The notes: a model not told the origin generated them from the sequence alone. Numbered from the stretch's first letter, positions 1-9,471 are shown. The stretch is 40,673 nucleotides of DNA from Bdellovibrionaceae bacterium UBA2466 (GCA_002342225.1 DDPO01000160.1:22441-63113), one strand, 5' to 3'. Made by a program: numbers and translations.

Positions 1-1353
1 CTCATCGAAGCTTTAGAGTCCGCTTTGGTAATGGCGGCAAAGAAAAAGTACGGGATAGATAAAGAAATTGAAGCACACTTTAACGAAGATCTCGGGGAGA
101 TTGAGTTGTTTCAGTTTAAAAACGTAGTCGAAGAAGTTGATGATGAGGCTACCGAGATTTCTTTCGATAATGCCAAAGACCTCGACCCTGATGTTTCAGT
201 GGGAGACAGTATCGGGGTTAAACTCGACACCAACCAGTTCGGTCGAATAGCAGCTCAGACCGCAAAGCAAGTCATTATTCAAAAAGTGAGAGATGCAGAA
301 CGTGATATCATTCACAATGAATTTACGAGTCGTAAAGGAGAAGTAGTTCACGGCGAGTGTAGGAGAGTTGAAAAGGGTTGTGTCGTAGTGAACTTGGGAC
401 GCACCGACGCTATTTTGCCAACACGAGAGCAAATCCCTGGTGAAACTTTTAGACCCAACGATCGTGTGACCGGCTATTTAATTGATGTTCAGCAAACGCC
501 CAGAGGGCCCAAGATTGTTCTTTCTAGAACTTGTCCTGAGTTGCTGGTGCAGCTTTTCAAACAGGAAGTTCCTGAAGTTAACGAAGGCATCGTTCAGATT
601 AAAAGTGCTGCGAGAGAGCCTGGGATGAGAGCTAAAATTGCTGTGGCTTCAACGGATCCTGACGTTGATCCAGTAGGGGCTTGCGTAGGGCTCAAAGGGT
701 CTAGAGTACAGAATGTTGTGCAAGAGCTTCGCGGTGAAAAAATTGATATCGTTCCGTGGGAGGAAGATGAGACACGTTTTGTATGTAACGCATTAGCCCC
801 CGCTGAAGTGATTAAAGTTAGAGTGGACGAAGACAATCATTCGATGGACATTGTAGTTGCTGACAACCAACTGTCACTCGCCATTGGTAAACGCGGGCAG
901 AACGTAAAACTGGCATCCATGTTAACAGGTTGGAAATTGGATATCGTTTCTGAATCGAAAATGTCACAGCGCCAAGATGACGCTAAAGAGTTGCTTAAAC
1001 TCATTGAAGGAGTCAGTGACACTCTAGCGCAGAGTTTATATCAGTATGGTTTCACAGTTGAACAATTGGCAAATAATGAAGTTGCAGTGATAGCTACTGT
1101 TCCCGGTTTTTCAGAAGAAAAAGCCAAAGATGTTCAAGACAAAGCGAAAGATCTTATCGCTTCTGGAAAATATGCGGAAGAAAAAGCTAAGCAGATGGAA
1201 GCTGCTAAAGCAACCCAGGCAATGGGAGTTAAAAGATCTAAGAGTGCAGTCGATGAACAACTAAAAGCTGAAATGAAGGCTCTTCAGGAAAAAGAAAAAA
1301 CTGAAGCAAATGCTAACATTGAAGCTGCTAGCGAGGATGAAAGTAAATCCTAA
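1..1353 (+). CDS. nusA: Transcription termination/antitermination factor NusA (5' end cut by window)
   Basis: NusA binds RNA polymerase and nascent RNA and modulates pausing, termination and antitermination. The frame is open from base 1. The residues before the first start codon (LIEALESALVMAAKKKYG) match the N-terminal NusA helix, which in E. coli reads FEALESALATATKKKYE, so the true start lies upstream and the TTG at 25 is internal. About 450 residues are visible. They hold the end of the N-terminal domain, an S1 domain (around GEVVHGECRRVEKG to KIVLSRT), two KH domains (the second ending in LAIGKRGQNVKLA), and a C-terminal helix-hairpin-helix-like part (KLIEGVSDTLAQSLYQYGF) with a charged tail. 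It leads the nusA-infB-rbfA-truB-rpsO-pnp run; the infB start follows 15 nt after its stop. Identity is very secure. Confidence 0.97.
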   Translation, partial: LIEALESALVMAAKKKYGIDKEIEAHFNEDLGEIELFQFKNVVEEVDDEATEISFDNAKDLDPDVSVGDSIGVKLDTNQFGRIAAQTAKQVIIQKVRDAERDIIHNEFTSRKGEVVHGECRRVEKGCVVVNLGRTDAILPTREQIPGETFRPNDRVTGYLIDVQQTPRGPKIVLSRTCPELLVQLFKQEVPEVNEGIVQIKSAAREPGMRAKIAVASTDPDVDPVGACVGLKGSRVQNVVQELRGEKIDIVPWEEDETRFVCNALAPAEVIKVRVDEDNHSMDIVVADNQLSLAIGKRGQNVKLASMLTGWKLDIVSESKMSQRQDDAKELLKLIEGVSDTLAQSLYQYGFTVEQLANNEVAVIATVPGFSEEKAKDVQDKAKDLIASGKYAEEKAKQMEAAKATQAMGVKRSKSAVDEQLKAEMKALQEKEKTEANANIEAASEDESKS

Positions 1354-1368
1354 AGATACGAAGGACGA

Positions 1369-4032
1369 ATGACTACTAAATTAAAAGTATACGAGCTCGC
1401 AAAAGAACTAAGTATGGATGGCCAGCACCTTGTGGATTTGGCCCAAAGGCTTGGTATCGACGTGAAAAATACGATGAGTGTTCTCGGGACTGAAGAAGTT
1501 CGCACCATCCGAGATCATCACAAGAAAAATAAAGGGCTTGCAAAGACAGCAGCTTCAACGACCCCCACCAAAACATCGGTAACCGAAAAACGGGTTGGAA
1601 CAACAGTTATTCGTAGAAGATCTGCCAAAGTGACCGAGCCAGTACCTGTGGTTGAGCCCGAAGCAAGTGAAACACAAACAATAGCACCTTCTGCTGAAAT
1701 TTCAGCAGAGCCAGTGGTTGTTTCTCATTCTGAAGTAGTGGTTGCTGAAACTGTTTCGAATCAAGTCGACGGGACGGCAGCTGAAGTGATGAGTCCGTTG
1801 CAGGAGCCTGTGGCTCCCGCTGAGATTCCAAAAGTTGCGGAGGAAAAACCGATTGTTGCTGCAAAGCCCGTTGAGGAGTTTGTTGCGCCCAAAGCTAAAA
1901 AGTTTTTCCCCTCGATTATCAAAAAAGTGGCTACCGAGGAATATTTGGGAGCTAAGGTCGGCCCCAAAGTGGAAAAGCCGAAGCGAGAAGCAAAACCAGC
2001 GAATGCGGCCGGCAAGACGGGTGTGGCGGCAAAAACTGCAACTGGGGCGCAACCTGGTTTGGTTGGTACAGGTTTGTCCAAAAGAGTCAAAGAGGTTGAT
2101 TTTGCGGGCGCAGCCACTGAAGCTGCAGCCAAGGAGCAAGGGAAAAGACGACTTCTTGAACGGCAAAGCACAGTATTTAAAAGTGCTGATTTTTTGAAGC
2201 GAGAAATGGTTCATTCCACGAAGAAGAAAAAGAATGCAGCAGCTCGCCCAGCGCTTAAGACCCAGATCACAACCCCTAGCGAGCACAAACGGGTTGTCGA
2301 GATGGGAGATTCGATTACAGTGGGCGAATTCGCTCGTCAGTTAAGTCAAAAAGCTGGTGGGATTATCGCAAAACTCATGGCCATGGGCGTAACTGCATCT
2401 ATCAATGAAAACATTGATCATGATACTGCAACGTTGCTAGCTCAAGAATTTGGCTACGAAGTGAAACAGAAAGTTTTTAAAGAAGAAGAGTTTATTCCGC
2501 AGGTTTCTGTTGAAGAAGGGGAACTTAAGCCTAGGGGGCCAGTGGTCACCATCATGGGGCATGTCGACCATGGAAAAACTTCACTCCTAGATGCTATCCG
2601 AAAAACTAAAGTGGCAGCAGGTGAAGCGGGTGGAATCACTCAGCACGTAGGGGCTTACACGGTAACTCTGCCAAAGGGGAAAATTACGTTTGTTGATACT
2701 CCCGGTCATGAAGCTTTCACTGCGATGAGAGCTCGGGGTGCAAAAGTCACCGATATCGTCGTTCTCGTTGTCTCTGCAGTAGATGGAGTTATGCCCCAGA
2801 CGTTGGAGTCGGTGAACCACTCCAAAGCTGCAAATGTCCCCATCATTGTGGCCGTTAATAAGATTGATCTCCCAGATGGAAATCCGGATCGAATAAAGCA
2901 GACACTAGCTGGTCATGGTCTAGCGCCGGAAGAGTGGGGTGGTGAAACCATCTATGTTCCGGTTTCCGCAAAGACCGGCAAAGGACTTGATAATCTCCTG
3001 GAGAGCATTCTTCTTCAAGCGGAGATCATGGAGTTGAAGGCCAACTATGACTGTCCTGCTCGAGGCGTTGTTATTGAATCTCGCCTTGATAAAAACCGAG
3101 GAGCCATCGCTTCCGTGCTAGTTCAGCATGGCAAGTTATCAACTGGAAACCACCTTGTTTCGGGAACCTGCTATGGAAAAGTAAGAGCTATGGCAAGCCC
3201 TGAAGGTGCAAAAATTAACGAAGCCATGCCTGGTGAGCCTGTCGAAATCCTAGGTCTACCTTCTGTTCCAGCAGTAGGAGATGAGTTTTTTGTGATGGCA
3301 GATGAAAAGTCGGCCAAAGAGTTGGTTGAGGCTCGAACTTTAAAAGCAAAACAGTTAGCTTTAGAGAATAAGCCAAAACTCACTCTCGAAGAGATGATGA
3401 ATGCGGCCTCTGGACCTGATAAGGAACTTAGAATTATTCTCAAGGCCGATGTCGCTGGATCTACCGAGGCTTTGAAGGAATCTCTAAACAAGTTTGCTTC
3501 CGAAAAAGTGAAACTAAAAGTGCTTCATACTGGCACTGGTGGGGTTACCGAGAGTGACGTCATGTTGGCTTCTGCGAGTCGTGCTGTGATTTTGGGATTC
3601 AATGTCCGCCCCGATATAAAAGCTCAGCGTATAGCTGAACAAGAGGGAATCCAGATAAAAACCTACAGCATTATTTATGACCTGTTGGAGGATATCAAGC
3701 GGCTTGCCGAAGGATTATTGTCCGCTGAAATTCGTGAAAAAGTCATTGGCAGAGCCGAGGTCCGAAGCGTATTCAACATACCTAAAGTGGGCGCCATTGC
3801 AGGAAGTGCAGTGATCGATGGCAAAGTAACTCGTGGTTGTTATTTGCGACTTTTGAGAGATAATCGAGTTGTCTATGAAGGCAAACTTTCAAGCCTCAAG
3901 AGGTTTAAAGAGGATGTGAAAGAAGTTGCTACCGGTTTTGAGTGCGGTATCGGTCTAGAGAATTTCAACGACCTTAAATTGGGTGATCAATTCGAGGCTT
4001 TCCTAAAAGAAGAATTCAAAAGTACGCTTTGA
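1369..4032 (+). CDS. infB: Translation initiation factor IF-2
   Basis: IF-2 is the GTPase that brings initiator fMet-tRNA to the 30S subunit and promotes 50S joining. The 887-residue length is close to that of E. coli IF-2 (890). Residues 1-50 form an IF2-N subdomain ([20 protein letters not shown]). They are followed by a long Ala/Pro/Glu/Lys-rich linker to about residue 300 and a second IF2-N segment ([20 protein letters not shown]). The GTPase domain shows G1 GHVDHGKT (397-404), G3 DTPGHE (from 443) and G4 NKID (497-500). Domains II, III and the C-terminal fMet-tRNA-binding domain follow, with a typical end ([17 protein letters not shown]). The ATG at 1369 follows a GAAGGA ribosome binding site. 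The linker is low-complexity and throws up several long spurious antisense frames. Confidence 0.97.
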   Translation: MTTKLKVYELAKELSMDGQHLVDLAQRLGIDVKNTMSVLGTEEVRTIRDHHKKNKGLAKTAASTTPTKTSVTEKRVGTTVIRRRSAKVTEPVPVVEPEASETQTIAPSAEISAEPVVVSHSEVVVAETVSNQVDGTAAEVMSPLQEPVAPAEIPKVAEEKPIVAAKPVEEFVAPKAKKFFPSIIKKVATEEYLGAKVGPKVEKPKREAKPANAAGKTGVAAKTATGAQPGLVGTGLSKRVKEVDFAGAATEAAAKEQGKRRLLERQSTVFKSADFLKREMVHSTKKKKNAAARPALKTQITTPSEHKRVVEMGDSITVGEFARQLSQKAGGIIAKLMAMGVTASINENIDHDTATLLAQEFGYEVKQKVFKEEEFIPQVSVEEGELKPRGPVVTIMGHVDHGKTSLLDAIRKTKVAAGEAGGITQHVGAYTVTLPKGKITFVDTPGHEAFTAMRARGAKVTDIVVLVVSAVDGVMPQTLESVNHSKAANVPIIVAVNKIDLPDGNPDRIKQTLAGHGLAPEEWGGETIYVPVSAKTGKGLDNLLESILLQAEIMELKANYDCPARGVVIESRLDKNRGAIASVLVQHGKLSTGNHLVSGTCYGKVRAMASPEGAKINEAMPGEPVEILGLPSVPAVGDEFFVMADEKSAKELVEARTLKAKQLALENKPKLTLEEMMNAASGPDKELRIILKADVAGSTEALKESLNKFASEKVKLKVLHTGTGGVTESDVMLASASRAVILGFNVRPDIKAQRIAEQEGIQIKTYSIIYDLLEDIKRLAEGLLSAEIREKVIGRAEVRSVFNIPKVGAIAGSAVIDGKVTRGCYLRLLRDNRVVYEGKLSSLKRFKEDVKEVATGFECGIGLENFNDLKLGDQFEAFLKEEFKSTL

Positions 4033-4056
4033 GCACATTAGCAGGGTGGTAGTAGT

Positions 4057-4419
4057 ATGAGCTCTCGTAGAACGAAGCAGATGGGGTCTTTGATCCAAGA
4101 GACTTTGGCACGACTTCTCATGCGCCAAGTTTCGGACCCTAGGCTTCAGGATATTGTTGTCACTGAAGTTCAAATGTCTCCCGATTTAAAAATAGCCCGT
4201 GTTTTTTTTACAAAGAGCCAAACTGATGGGCAGTGGTCTGAAAAAGAGGCTATGGCAGGGTTTAAAAAAGCATCTCCCTATTTAAGAAGAATGATTGGTG
4301 AGGAGCTTGAACTGAGAAGCATTCCCGAATTTAGATTCGAGCGCGACAACCATCAAGATGAACTTAATCGCTTATTACATCTGATTGAGACCCAAGGAAA
4401 AGTACGAGGTGAAGAGTAG
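4057..4419 (+). CDS. rbfA: 30S ribosome-binding factor A
   Basis: RbfA is a small KH-fold factor that binds the 30S subunit and helps mature the 5' end of 16S rRNA. The 120-residue product has the family pattern: an N-terminal RTKQMGSLIQETLARLLMRQ helix, then DPRLQDIVVTEVQMSPDLKIARVFFT, and a C-terminal half ending in RRMIGEELELRSIPEFRFERD. It lies 24 nt after infB, and truB begins 2 nt after its stop, so the three genes are almost certainly co-transcribed. The ATG at 4057 follows a weak purine-rich GGGTGG ribosome binding site. Confidence 0.95.
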   Translation: MSSRRTKQMGSLIQETLARLLMRQVSDPRLQDIVVTEVQMSPDLKIARVFFTKSQTDGQWSEKEAMAGFKKASPYLRRMIGEELELRSIPEFRFERDNHQDELNRLLHLIETQGKVRGEE

Positions 4420-4421
4420 TT

Positions 4422-5255
4422 ATGGATGAAGCGGTATTAGTGATTGATAAATCAGCAGGGCCGACCAGTTTTGATGTCGTTCGAGAAGTACGTAACTTTA
4501 CCAAAATTAAAAAAGTGGGCCATGCAGGAACTTTAGATCCTTTTGCGACTGGCGCGCTCGTGTTACTGACTGGCCGAGCAACCAAGCTCTCGAACGCTCT
4601 CATCAATGCAGATAAGCGCTATTACGGGGTCATAAAATTGGGTGAGGCCACTGATACCCTCGATCTGACAGGGCAAGTAGTTGAACGAGGGACAGTCCCA
4701 GAATTTGAAAAAGCTGATGTGGAGTCGGTACTAAGCAAGTTCAAAGGAGAGTGGAGCCAATTGCCCCCCATGTATAGTGCTAAAAAGATTCAAGGAGTCA
4801 GGCTATATGAGCTAGCGCGAAAGAACATGAGCGTTCGTAGGGAAGCTATTGCTGTTCAGCTCTACGACTTAAAGCTCATTTCCTTGAAAACAGGTTGTCT
4901 CGCTTTTGAAGTCCACTGTTCAAAAGGTACTTATGTGCGAACTTTGGCTGATGAAATTGCAAGAAAATTGGGCACTGTTGGTCATTTGGTTGAGCTTAGG
5001 CGGCTTAGTTGTGGCCCGTTTTCTTTAGAAGGGGCCTTTACTTTGGAGAGTCTATTATCAGGTAGTTGTGACTGGGAGTCTGTAGGGTATCGTAACTATG
5101 TAAAATTATTGAGTGCAGAGGGAGTTGTCGGCAGTCGTAAGCCCGGAAAAAATATTGAGGAGCAACCGATTAACGGCCAATACTCAAACCAGTTGGGCTC
5201 TCAATTTAGCTATTTGCCAAGACGGTCTAACAGTGGTATGAGCTTGCTAGATTAA
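4422..5255 (+). CDS. truB: tRNA pseudouridine(55) synthase TruB
   Basis: TruB isomerises uridine 55 in the T-psi-C arm of tRNAs. The 277-residue product opens with VLVIDKSAGPTSFDVV and carries the signature GHAGTLDPFATGALV with the catalytic aspartate at D39. Later conserved blocks include QLPPMYSAKKIQGVRLYELAR and CSKGTYVRTLADEIARKLG. The final 50 residues are poorly conserved and do not look like a full PUA domain, so the C-terminus is of the short type. It starts 2 nt after rbfA. A TATAAC sequence at 5261-5266, just after its stop, may be the -10 box of an internal rpsO promoter, but no good -35 box accompanies it. Confidence 0.95.
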   Translation: MDEAVLVIDKSAGPTSFDVVREVRNFTKIKKVGHAGTLDPFATGALVLLTGRATKLSNALINADKRYYGVIKLGEATDTLDLTGQVVERGTVPEFEKADVESVLSKFKGEWSQLPPMYSAKKIQGVRLYELARKNMSVRREAIAVQLYDLKLISLKTGCLAFEVHCSKGTYVRTLADEIARKLGTVGHLVELRRLSCGPFSLEGAFTLESLLSGSCDWESVGYRNYVKLLSAEGVVGSRKPGKNIEEQPINGQYSNQLGSQFSYLPRRSNSGMSLLD

Positions 5256-5279
5256 AAAGGTATAACAGAGGTAAAAACG

Positions 5280-5549
5280 TTGAGTTTATTAAAGGAAAAA
5301 AAGACGGAACTTATCAAAAACAATAAACTTCATGACCGTGATACTGGGTCTCCTGAAGTACAAGTCGCACTTTTGACTGAGCGAATCAATAGTTTGACGC
5401 CACATTTTAAAAATCACAAGAAAGACCATCATTCACGTCGTGGCTTGTTGATGTTAGTGAGCTCCAGACGGCGCTTATTAGACTACTTGAAAAAAGTAGA
5501 GCCATCACGCTACCAAAAGTTGATTGAGCGTCTGAACATCCGAAAATAG
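5280..5549 (+). CDS. rpsO: 30S ribosomal protein S15 (TTG start)
   Basis: S15 is a primary 16S rRNA-binding protein that organises the 30S platform. The 89-residue product has the usual S15 length and motifs ([16 protein letters not shown], then [12 protein letters not shown] and [10 protein letters not shown]). The start is TTG at 5280. The next codons SLLKEKK align with the family N-terminus, an AGAGGT ribosome binding site precedes it at a normal distance, and no upstream ATG in frame fits better. A TTG start for a highly expressed ribosomal protein is unusual. As in many bacteria, pnp follows directly. Confidence 0.96.
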   Translation: MSLLKEKKTELIKNNKLHDRDTGSPEVQVALLTERINSLTPHFKNHKKDHHSRRGLLMLVSSRRRLLDYLKKVEPSRYQKLIERLNIRK

Positions 5550-5554
5550 TTCGC

Positions 5555-5570
5555 ATAGTTCTAGAACTAT
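5555..5570. repeat. Palindrome between rpsO and pnp
   Basis: A perfect 16-nt inverted repeat, ATAGTTCTAGAACTAT, lies 5 nt after the rpsO stop and 30 nt before the pnp start. It can form a 6-bp stem with a CTAG loop. No uridine run follows, so it is unlikely to be a full terminator. In E. coli the same intergenic position carries the RNase III site through which PNPase controls its own mRNA. A similar processing or stability role here is inference. Confidence 0.4.
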
Positions 5571-5600
5571 ATTTCATAAAAATTGTTAAGGGAGACAACT

Positions 5601-8168
5601 ATGAGTGTCGTCGAAGTTAGTGGCAATTATGGGGGCCGTGTATTAACCCTTCAAACCGGTAAGTTAGCCAAACAAACAGATGCTTCAGTATTAGCTACTT
5701 ACGGTGAGACTATGGTTCTAGTTACCGTAGTTTCAAGCCGCAAATTAGGTGCAAATCAAGATTTCTTTCCTCTGACTGTAGATTTTCAAGAAAAATACTA
5801 TTCAGCAGGTAGATTGCCCGGAGGATTTTTCAAACGTGAGGCGAAGCCATCGGATCGAGCCACTCTTTCAGCTCGTTTGATAGACCGTCCCTGTCGTCCA
5901 CTGTTCCCCGAAGACTATCTCTACGAAACAAACGTAGTTGCGACAGTGTTGTCAGTCGATGGTGTCAATGAGCCTGATTATGTGGCGTCAATTGCTGCAA
6001 GTGCGGCTCTTCATATATCTGATATTCCTTGGAATGGCCCCGTGGGAACACTTAGAGTAGGTTACTTAAATGGGGAACTAGTTGCTAATCCCCCTCCTGC
6101 TGAAATGGCCGATAGCAAAATTGATTTGTTGGTTTCAGGCGTAAAAACGGGCGTTGTCATGGTGGAAGGTAGCGCCAAAGAGGTCTCTGAGAAAGAGATG
6201 ATGGACGCTATTGATTTTGCCCACCGTGAAATGAAATCTGTTTTCGAGCTTCAAGACGAACTGAGGGCAAAAGTAGGAAAAGAAAAGCGAGATTACGATA
6301 GGCCTCTCAGAGACGAGGCTCTAAAAGCAGAAATAAGAAAATTTAGCTGGGGCGACTTCGAAAAAGCATTTGCCATTAAAGAAAAACTGAATCGGTACGA
6401 AGCCTTGAGCAAAGTTGCTGAGAAAGTAAACGAGAAGTTTCTTATAGACGAGCCCAAAACCGAAGAAGAAACAAAGCGTAACAAGTTGGTTGGAACGTAT
6501 CTTGAGGAAGTAAAAGCTGCTTATGCGCGAGAAAAAACTGTAAATACAAAAACGCGAATCGATGGTCGTCCTTTCAATGAGATTCGACCCATTAACTGTG
6601 AAGTCGGTTTATTGCCCAGAGTGCACGGTTCTTCGTTGTTTACTCGCGGCGAGACCCAAGTTCTAGCTACAGTTACTTTGGGAACTGCAGATGATGAACA
6701 GAAAATTGATTCCATCAACGGGGTTTATAATAAGAGTTTCTTGTTGCACTACAACTTCCCTCCGTTTTCGGTAGGCGAAGCTCGTCCACTCCGTCCACCA
6801 GGACGAAGAGAGATTGGTCACGGCTTTTTGGCTGAAAGAGCTTTGTCGTATGTGATCCCTCCAAAGGAAAAATTTCCGTACACGATTCGAATTGTGTCCG
6901 AAACTCTTGAGTCGAACGGTAGTTCATCGATGGCCACAGTATGCAGCGGATCACTCGCTCTAATGGACGCTGGTGTTCCTGTTCCCAAGCCCGTTGCAGG
7001 AGTTGCAATGGGTCTTATTAAGGAAGGGGACAAAATAGCAGTGCTCTCAGATATTTTAGGCGATGAAGACCATTTAGGAGATATGGACTTCAAAGTTTGC
7101 GGAACAGCTGATGGCGTTACTGCTTTCCAAATGGATCTCAAGATCGGTGGAGTGAGCCGAGAAATTATGGAGGCTGCCCTAGCCCAAGCTCGGGAAGGAC
7201 GATTGCATATTCTTTCAAAAATGGCTCAGGCTCTCTCTGAACCCCGACCCAACTTCTCTAAATATGCTCCACGAATTTTCACTTTGAAAGTGAAACAGGA
7301 TAAAGTGCGCGAAGTCATTGGTTCGGGCGGAAAAGTTATTCGCAGTATTATCGAGCGAACTGGAGTAAAGATTGATATTGAAGACGATGGCACGATCCAT
7401 ATCGCTTCAGCAGATGAAGGTAGTGCTCAAAAAGCTATTGATATTATCAATCAGATTGTTGAGGAGCCCGAAGCTGGAAAAGTTTATGAAGGCAAAATTA
7501 CTCGAATCGCTGATTTCGGTGCTTTCGTAGAGATTATTCCTGGCACGGAAGGCCTTTGCCATATTTCCGAACTTGAACACTTTAGGGTTCGTCATGTTGA
7601 AGATGTCGTCAAACTTGGTGAATCTATCCAAGTTAAATGTCTTGAAGTTGATCCCTCTGGAAAAATTAGACTTTCACGAAAAGCTCTGATTGCGAAAGAT
7701 GCCTCTCAAGCACCTGCACCTTCTGAGGGCGGTCAAGGTTCTTCAGAAAATGAGGATGAGGACAGAGGTAATAGAATTGACGCAAGGTCTGAAAGAGGAG
7801 ATCGCGGACGTGATCGAGATCGTGACAGAGATCGCGGAGCAGACCGTGACCGATTTAGAGGTGGAGACCGAGATAGAGGTCCTCGAAGAGACCGAAGCGA
7901 CCGCGATCGTGGCGGAGACCGTGGTGGGCGGGGTATGCGCGAAGGTCGAGATAGAGACTCTGATCGTGACCGATTTAGAGGTGGAGACCGAGATAGAGGT
8001 CCTCGAAGAGATAGAAACGATCGTGACGACCGCAATCCTCGAGAAGACAGAGGCGGAAGAGAGCGTGAAGATCGCGGATATCGCAGAGAGCCAGACGATC
8101 GAGGATTTAATCCAGACTTTATGGATGAAGATCGAAGCGGAAGATATAGTCGGGATGACGAGGATTAG
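5601..8168 (+). CDS. pnp: Polyribonucleotide nucleotidyltransferase with a long RD/RG-rich tail
   Basis: PNPase degrades RNA 3'-to-5' using phosphate and is central to mRNA turnover. The ATG at 5601 follows an AGGGAG ribosome binding site and gives 855 residues; a TTG 18 nt upstream also reads in frame but is less likely. Two RNase PH domains are present. The second carries the phosphorolytic-site segment GDMDFKVCGTADG with D494 and D496. A KH domain (VIGSGGKVIRSI) and an S1 domain (GKVYEGKITRIADFGAFVEI) follow. From about residue 694 to the end lies a tail of some 160 residues dominated by Arg, Asp and Gly (RDRDRDRDRG, RFRGGDRDRGPRRD), which the roughly 710-residue E. coli enzyme lacks. It is likely disordered and may bind RNA or partner proteins. 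The tail contains an exact 47-bp repeat. Core identity is certain; the tail's role is unknown. Confidence 0.96.
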   Translation: MSVVEVSGNYGGRVLTLQTGKLAKQTDASVLATYGETMVLVTVVSSRKLGANQDFFPLTVDFQEKYYSAGRLPGGFFKREAKPSDRATLSARLIDRPCRPLFPEDYLYETNVVATVLSVDGVNEPDYVASIAASAALHISDIPWNGPVGTLRVGYLNGELVANPPPAEMADSKIDLLVSGVKTGVVMVEGSAKEVSEKEMMDAIDFAHREMKSVFELQDELRAKVGKEKRDYDRPLRDEALKAEIRKFSWGDFEKAFAIKEKLNRYEALSKVAEKVNEKFLIDEPKTEEETKRNKLVGTYLEEVKAAYAREKTVNTKTRIDGRPFNEIRPINCEVGLLPRVHGSSLFTRGETQVLATVTLGTADDEQKIDSINGVYNKSFLLHYNFPPFSVGEARPLRPPGRREIGHGFLAERALSYVIPPKEKFPYTIRIVSETLESNGSSSMATVCSGSLALMDAGVPVPKPVAGVAMGLIKEGDKIAVLSDILGDEDHLGDMDFKVCGTADGVTAFQMDLKIGGVSREIMEAALAQAREGRLHILSKMAQALSEPRPNFSKYAPRIFTLKVKQDKVREVIGSGGKVIRSIIERTGVKIDIEDDGTIHIASADEGSAQKAIDIINQIVEEPEAGKVYEGKITRIADFGAFVEIIPGTEGLCHISELEHFRVRHVEDVVKLGESIQVKCLEVDPSGKIRLSRKALIAKDASQAPAPSEGGQGSSENEDEDRGNRIDARSERGDRGRDRDRDRDRGADRDRFRGGDRDRGPRRDRSDRDRGGDRGGRGMREGRDRDSDRDRFRGGDRDRGPRRDRNDRDDRNPREDRGGREREDRGYRREPDDRGFNPDFMDEDRSGRYSRDDED
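7845..7891 (+). repeat. 47-bp direct repeat, copy 1, in the pnp tail
   Basis: This 47-nt stretch is identical to 7965-8011, exactly 120 nt (40 codons) downstream. It encodes most of a DRFRGGDRDRGPRRD-type unit. The identical bases and in-frame spacing point to recent in-frame duplication or gene conversion within the Arg/Asp/Gly-rich tail. Confidence 0.9.
7965..8011 (+). repeat. 47-bp direct repeat, copy 2, in the pnp tail
   Basis: Second exact copy of the 47-nt unit at 7845-7891. The sequence between the copies is a diverged RD/RG-rich stretch that includes GRGMREGRDRDSD, so this is a spaced duplication, not a simple tandem microsatellite. Confidence 0.9.
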
Positions 8169-8193
8169 TAGCTAACTTCCCAGGGGGGTAAGC

Positions 8194-9471
8194 GTGACCC
8201 ATCATCGGCCATTTCTCTATCGAAAAGTTCATTTGGAAAATGGCGCAACGCTTGTCATGGAGAGAAACGAGAATGTCCGCTCTGTCTCTGTTGGCGTATG
8301 GGTCAACGTTGGAAGTAGTGCAGAGCCCAGCAGCTTAAACGGGATAAGTCACTTCCTAGAACATATGGTCTTTAAAGGGACCGCACGAAGAACTAGTCTT
8401 GAACTTGCTACGGTGATTGAGTCTCTTGGCGGCGACCTCAATGCTTTTACTGACAGAGAGGTCACTTGTTTCCATGCGACAGTGCTTAGTGAACATTTAG
8501 ACGTTGCGCTCGATGTTTTGAGCGACCTTACTCTTCACCCGATTTTCCCTAAAGCTGAAATAGAGCCTGAAAAACGAGTCCTACTCCAAGAGTTGTCTAT
8601 GGTAGAGGAATCGCCCGATGATCAAGTCTATGATTTGTGTTTTAAAAGTGTCTGGAAAGATCAAAGATTAGGTCAACCAGTCATCGGCAATAAAAACACC
8701 ATCACAAGTTTCAGTCGAGCAAAAGCCCTAAGAAACTTTGAAAGGTATTATCAACCTCAAAATATGGTGATAAGTGTCGCTGGGAATGTGGATATTGAAC
8801 GATGCATTGATCAGTGCGAGAAGCTGTTCTTTAAGACAAAAGTATCAAAACCCATTTTAAAGCCTAAACAAAAGGTCGTTTATCACTCTTTAAAGCGCAG
8901 TTTAAGTAAGCCCACAGACCAACTTCATTTAGTAGTTGGGTTCGAAGGACTCTCAATGCATGACTCTCAGAGATATGCCGCACTCATTCTCAATGTCTAT
9001 TTAGGTGGAGGAATGAGCAGTAGACTTTTTCAAGAGATCCGTGAAAAAGCGGGTCTTGCTTACTCGGTTGATTGTGATTTTATTTCATTTGCAGATGCGG
9101 GATTGTGCGCGATTTATATGGCTCTGCAGCCAAAATCCTTTAAAAAATGTTTGTCGATTCTTGGAAAAGAGCTCACTGAAGTCTCCAATGTTTCAATTTC
9201 AGAAGACTGTTTGATTGCCATTAAAAATCAGATTAAGGGATCAATTATTTTAGCTTCCGAGCACACTGAATCCAGACAAGAGAGCCTTGGCAGAAATGAG
9301 ATCTTTTTCGGACGTCATTTGACTCCCGAGGAAATTGTGAATGACGTCGAGAAAATTAGTTGTGATCAGGTCAGAGAAGTAGCTGAACGAATTTTTCAAC
9401 CCAAAAGTGAGAGTCTTTTTACAGTTTCGCGCCAAAAACAAAAACTTCAGGAGGCTTCGATTTTTTCATGA
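8194..9471 (+). CDS. M16 family zinc metallopeptidase (processing-peptidase-like)
   Basis: A 425-residue protein of the pitrilysin/mitochondrial-processing-peptidase family (M16B). The inverted zinc motif HFLEH lies at 53-57 (H53, catalytic E56, H57). The downstream segment PEKRVLLQELSMVEESPDD supplies the distal zinc-ligand glutamate. The C-terminal half has the family's GGGMSSRLFQEIREKAGLAYSV block. The GTG at 8194 is preceded by a strong AGGGGGG ribosome binding site. No clear signal peptide is visible, so it probably acts in the cytoplasm. In many bacteria this gene follows rpsO-pnp. Its stop overlaps the dut start by 4 nt (ATGA), suggesting translational coupling. Confidence 0.93.
   Translation: MTHHRPFLYRKVHLENGATLVMERNENVRSVSVGVWVNVGSSAEPSSLNGISHFLEHMVFKGTARRTSLELATVIESLGGDLNAFTDREVTCFHATVLSEHLDVALDVLSDLTLHPIFPKAEIEPEKRVLLQELSMVEESPDDQVYDLCFKSVWKDQRLGQPVIGNKNTITSFSRAKALRNFERYYQPQNMVISVAGNVDIERCIDQCEKLFFKTKVSKPILKPKQKVVYHSLKRSLSKPTDQLHLVVGFEGLSMHDSQRYAALILNVYLGGGMSSRLFQEIREKAGLAYSVDCDFISFADAGLCAIYMALQPKSFKKCLSILGKELTEVSNVSISEDCLIAIKNQIKGSIILASEHTESRQESLGRNEIFFGRHLTPEEIVNDVEKISCDQVREVAERIFQPKSESLFTVSRQKQKLQEASIFS

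Noticed and set aside
25..33. TTG at 25 or ATG at 31 as the nusA start
   Set aside because: The frame is open to base 1 and the upstream residues match the NusA N-terminal helix, so the real start is outside the window.
1702..2286. Long antisense frames over the infB linker
   Set aside because: They follow from the biased Ala/Pro/Glu/Lys codons of the IF-2 linker and have no start signals.
7543..7562. TGGCAC followed by TTTGC inside pnp as a sigma-54 promoter
   Set aside because: The spacing between the two boxes is 9 nt where the -24/-12 element needs about 5, and it lies in the middle of a coding region.
7733..8035. Antisense Arg/Ser-rich frame opposite the pnp tail
   Set aside because: The RS-like sequence is the mirror of RD/RG codons, not an SR protein; no start signals.
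7690..8175. 161-residue second reading frame over the pnp tail, rich in Glu/Val/Thr
   Set aside because: It exists only because the RD/RG repeat DNA lacks stops in another frame. It has no ribosome binding site and carries the same repeat; the pnp frame is backed by homology upstream.
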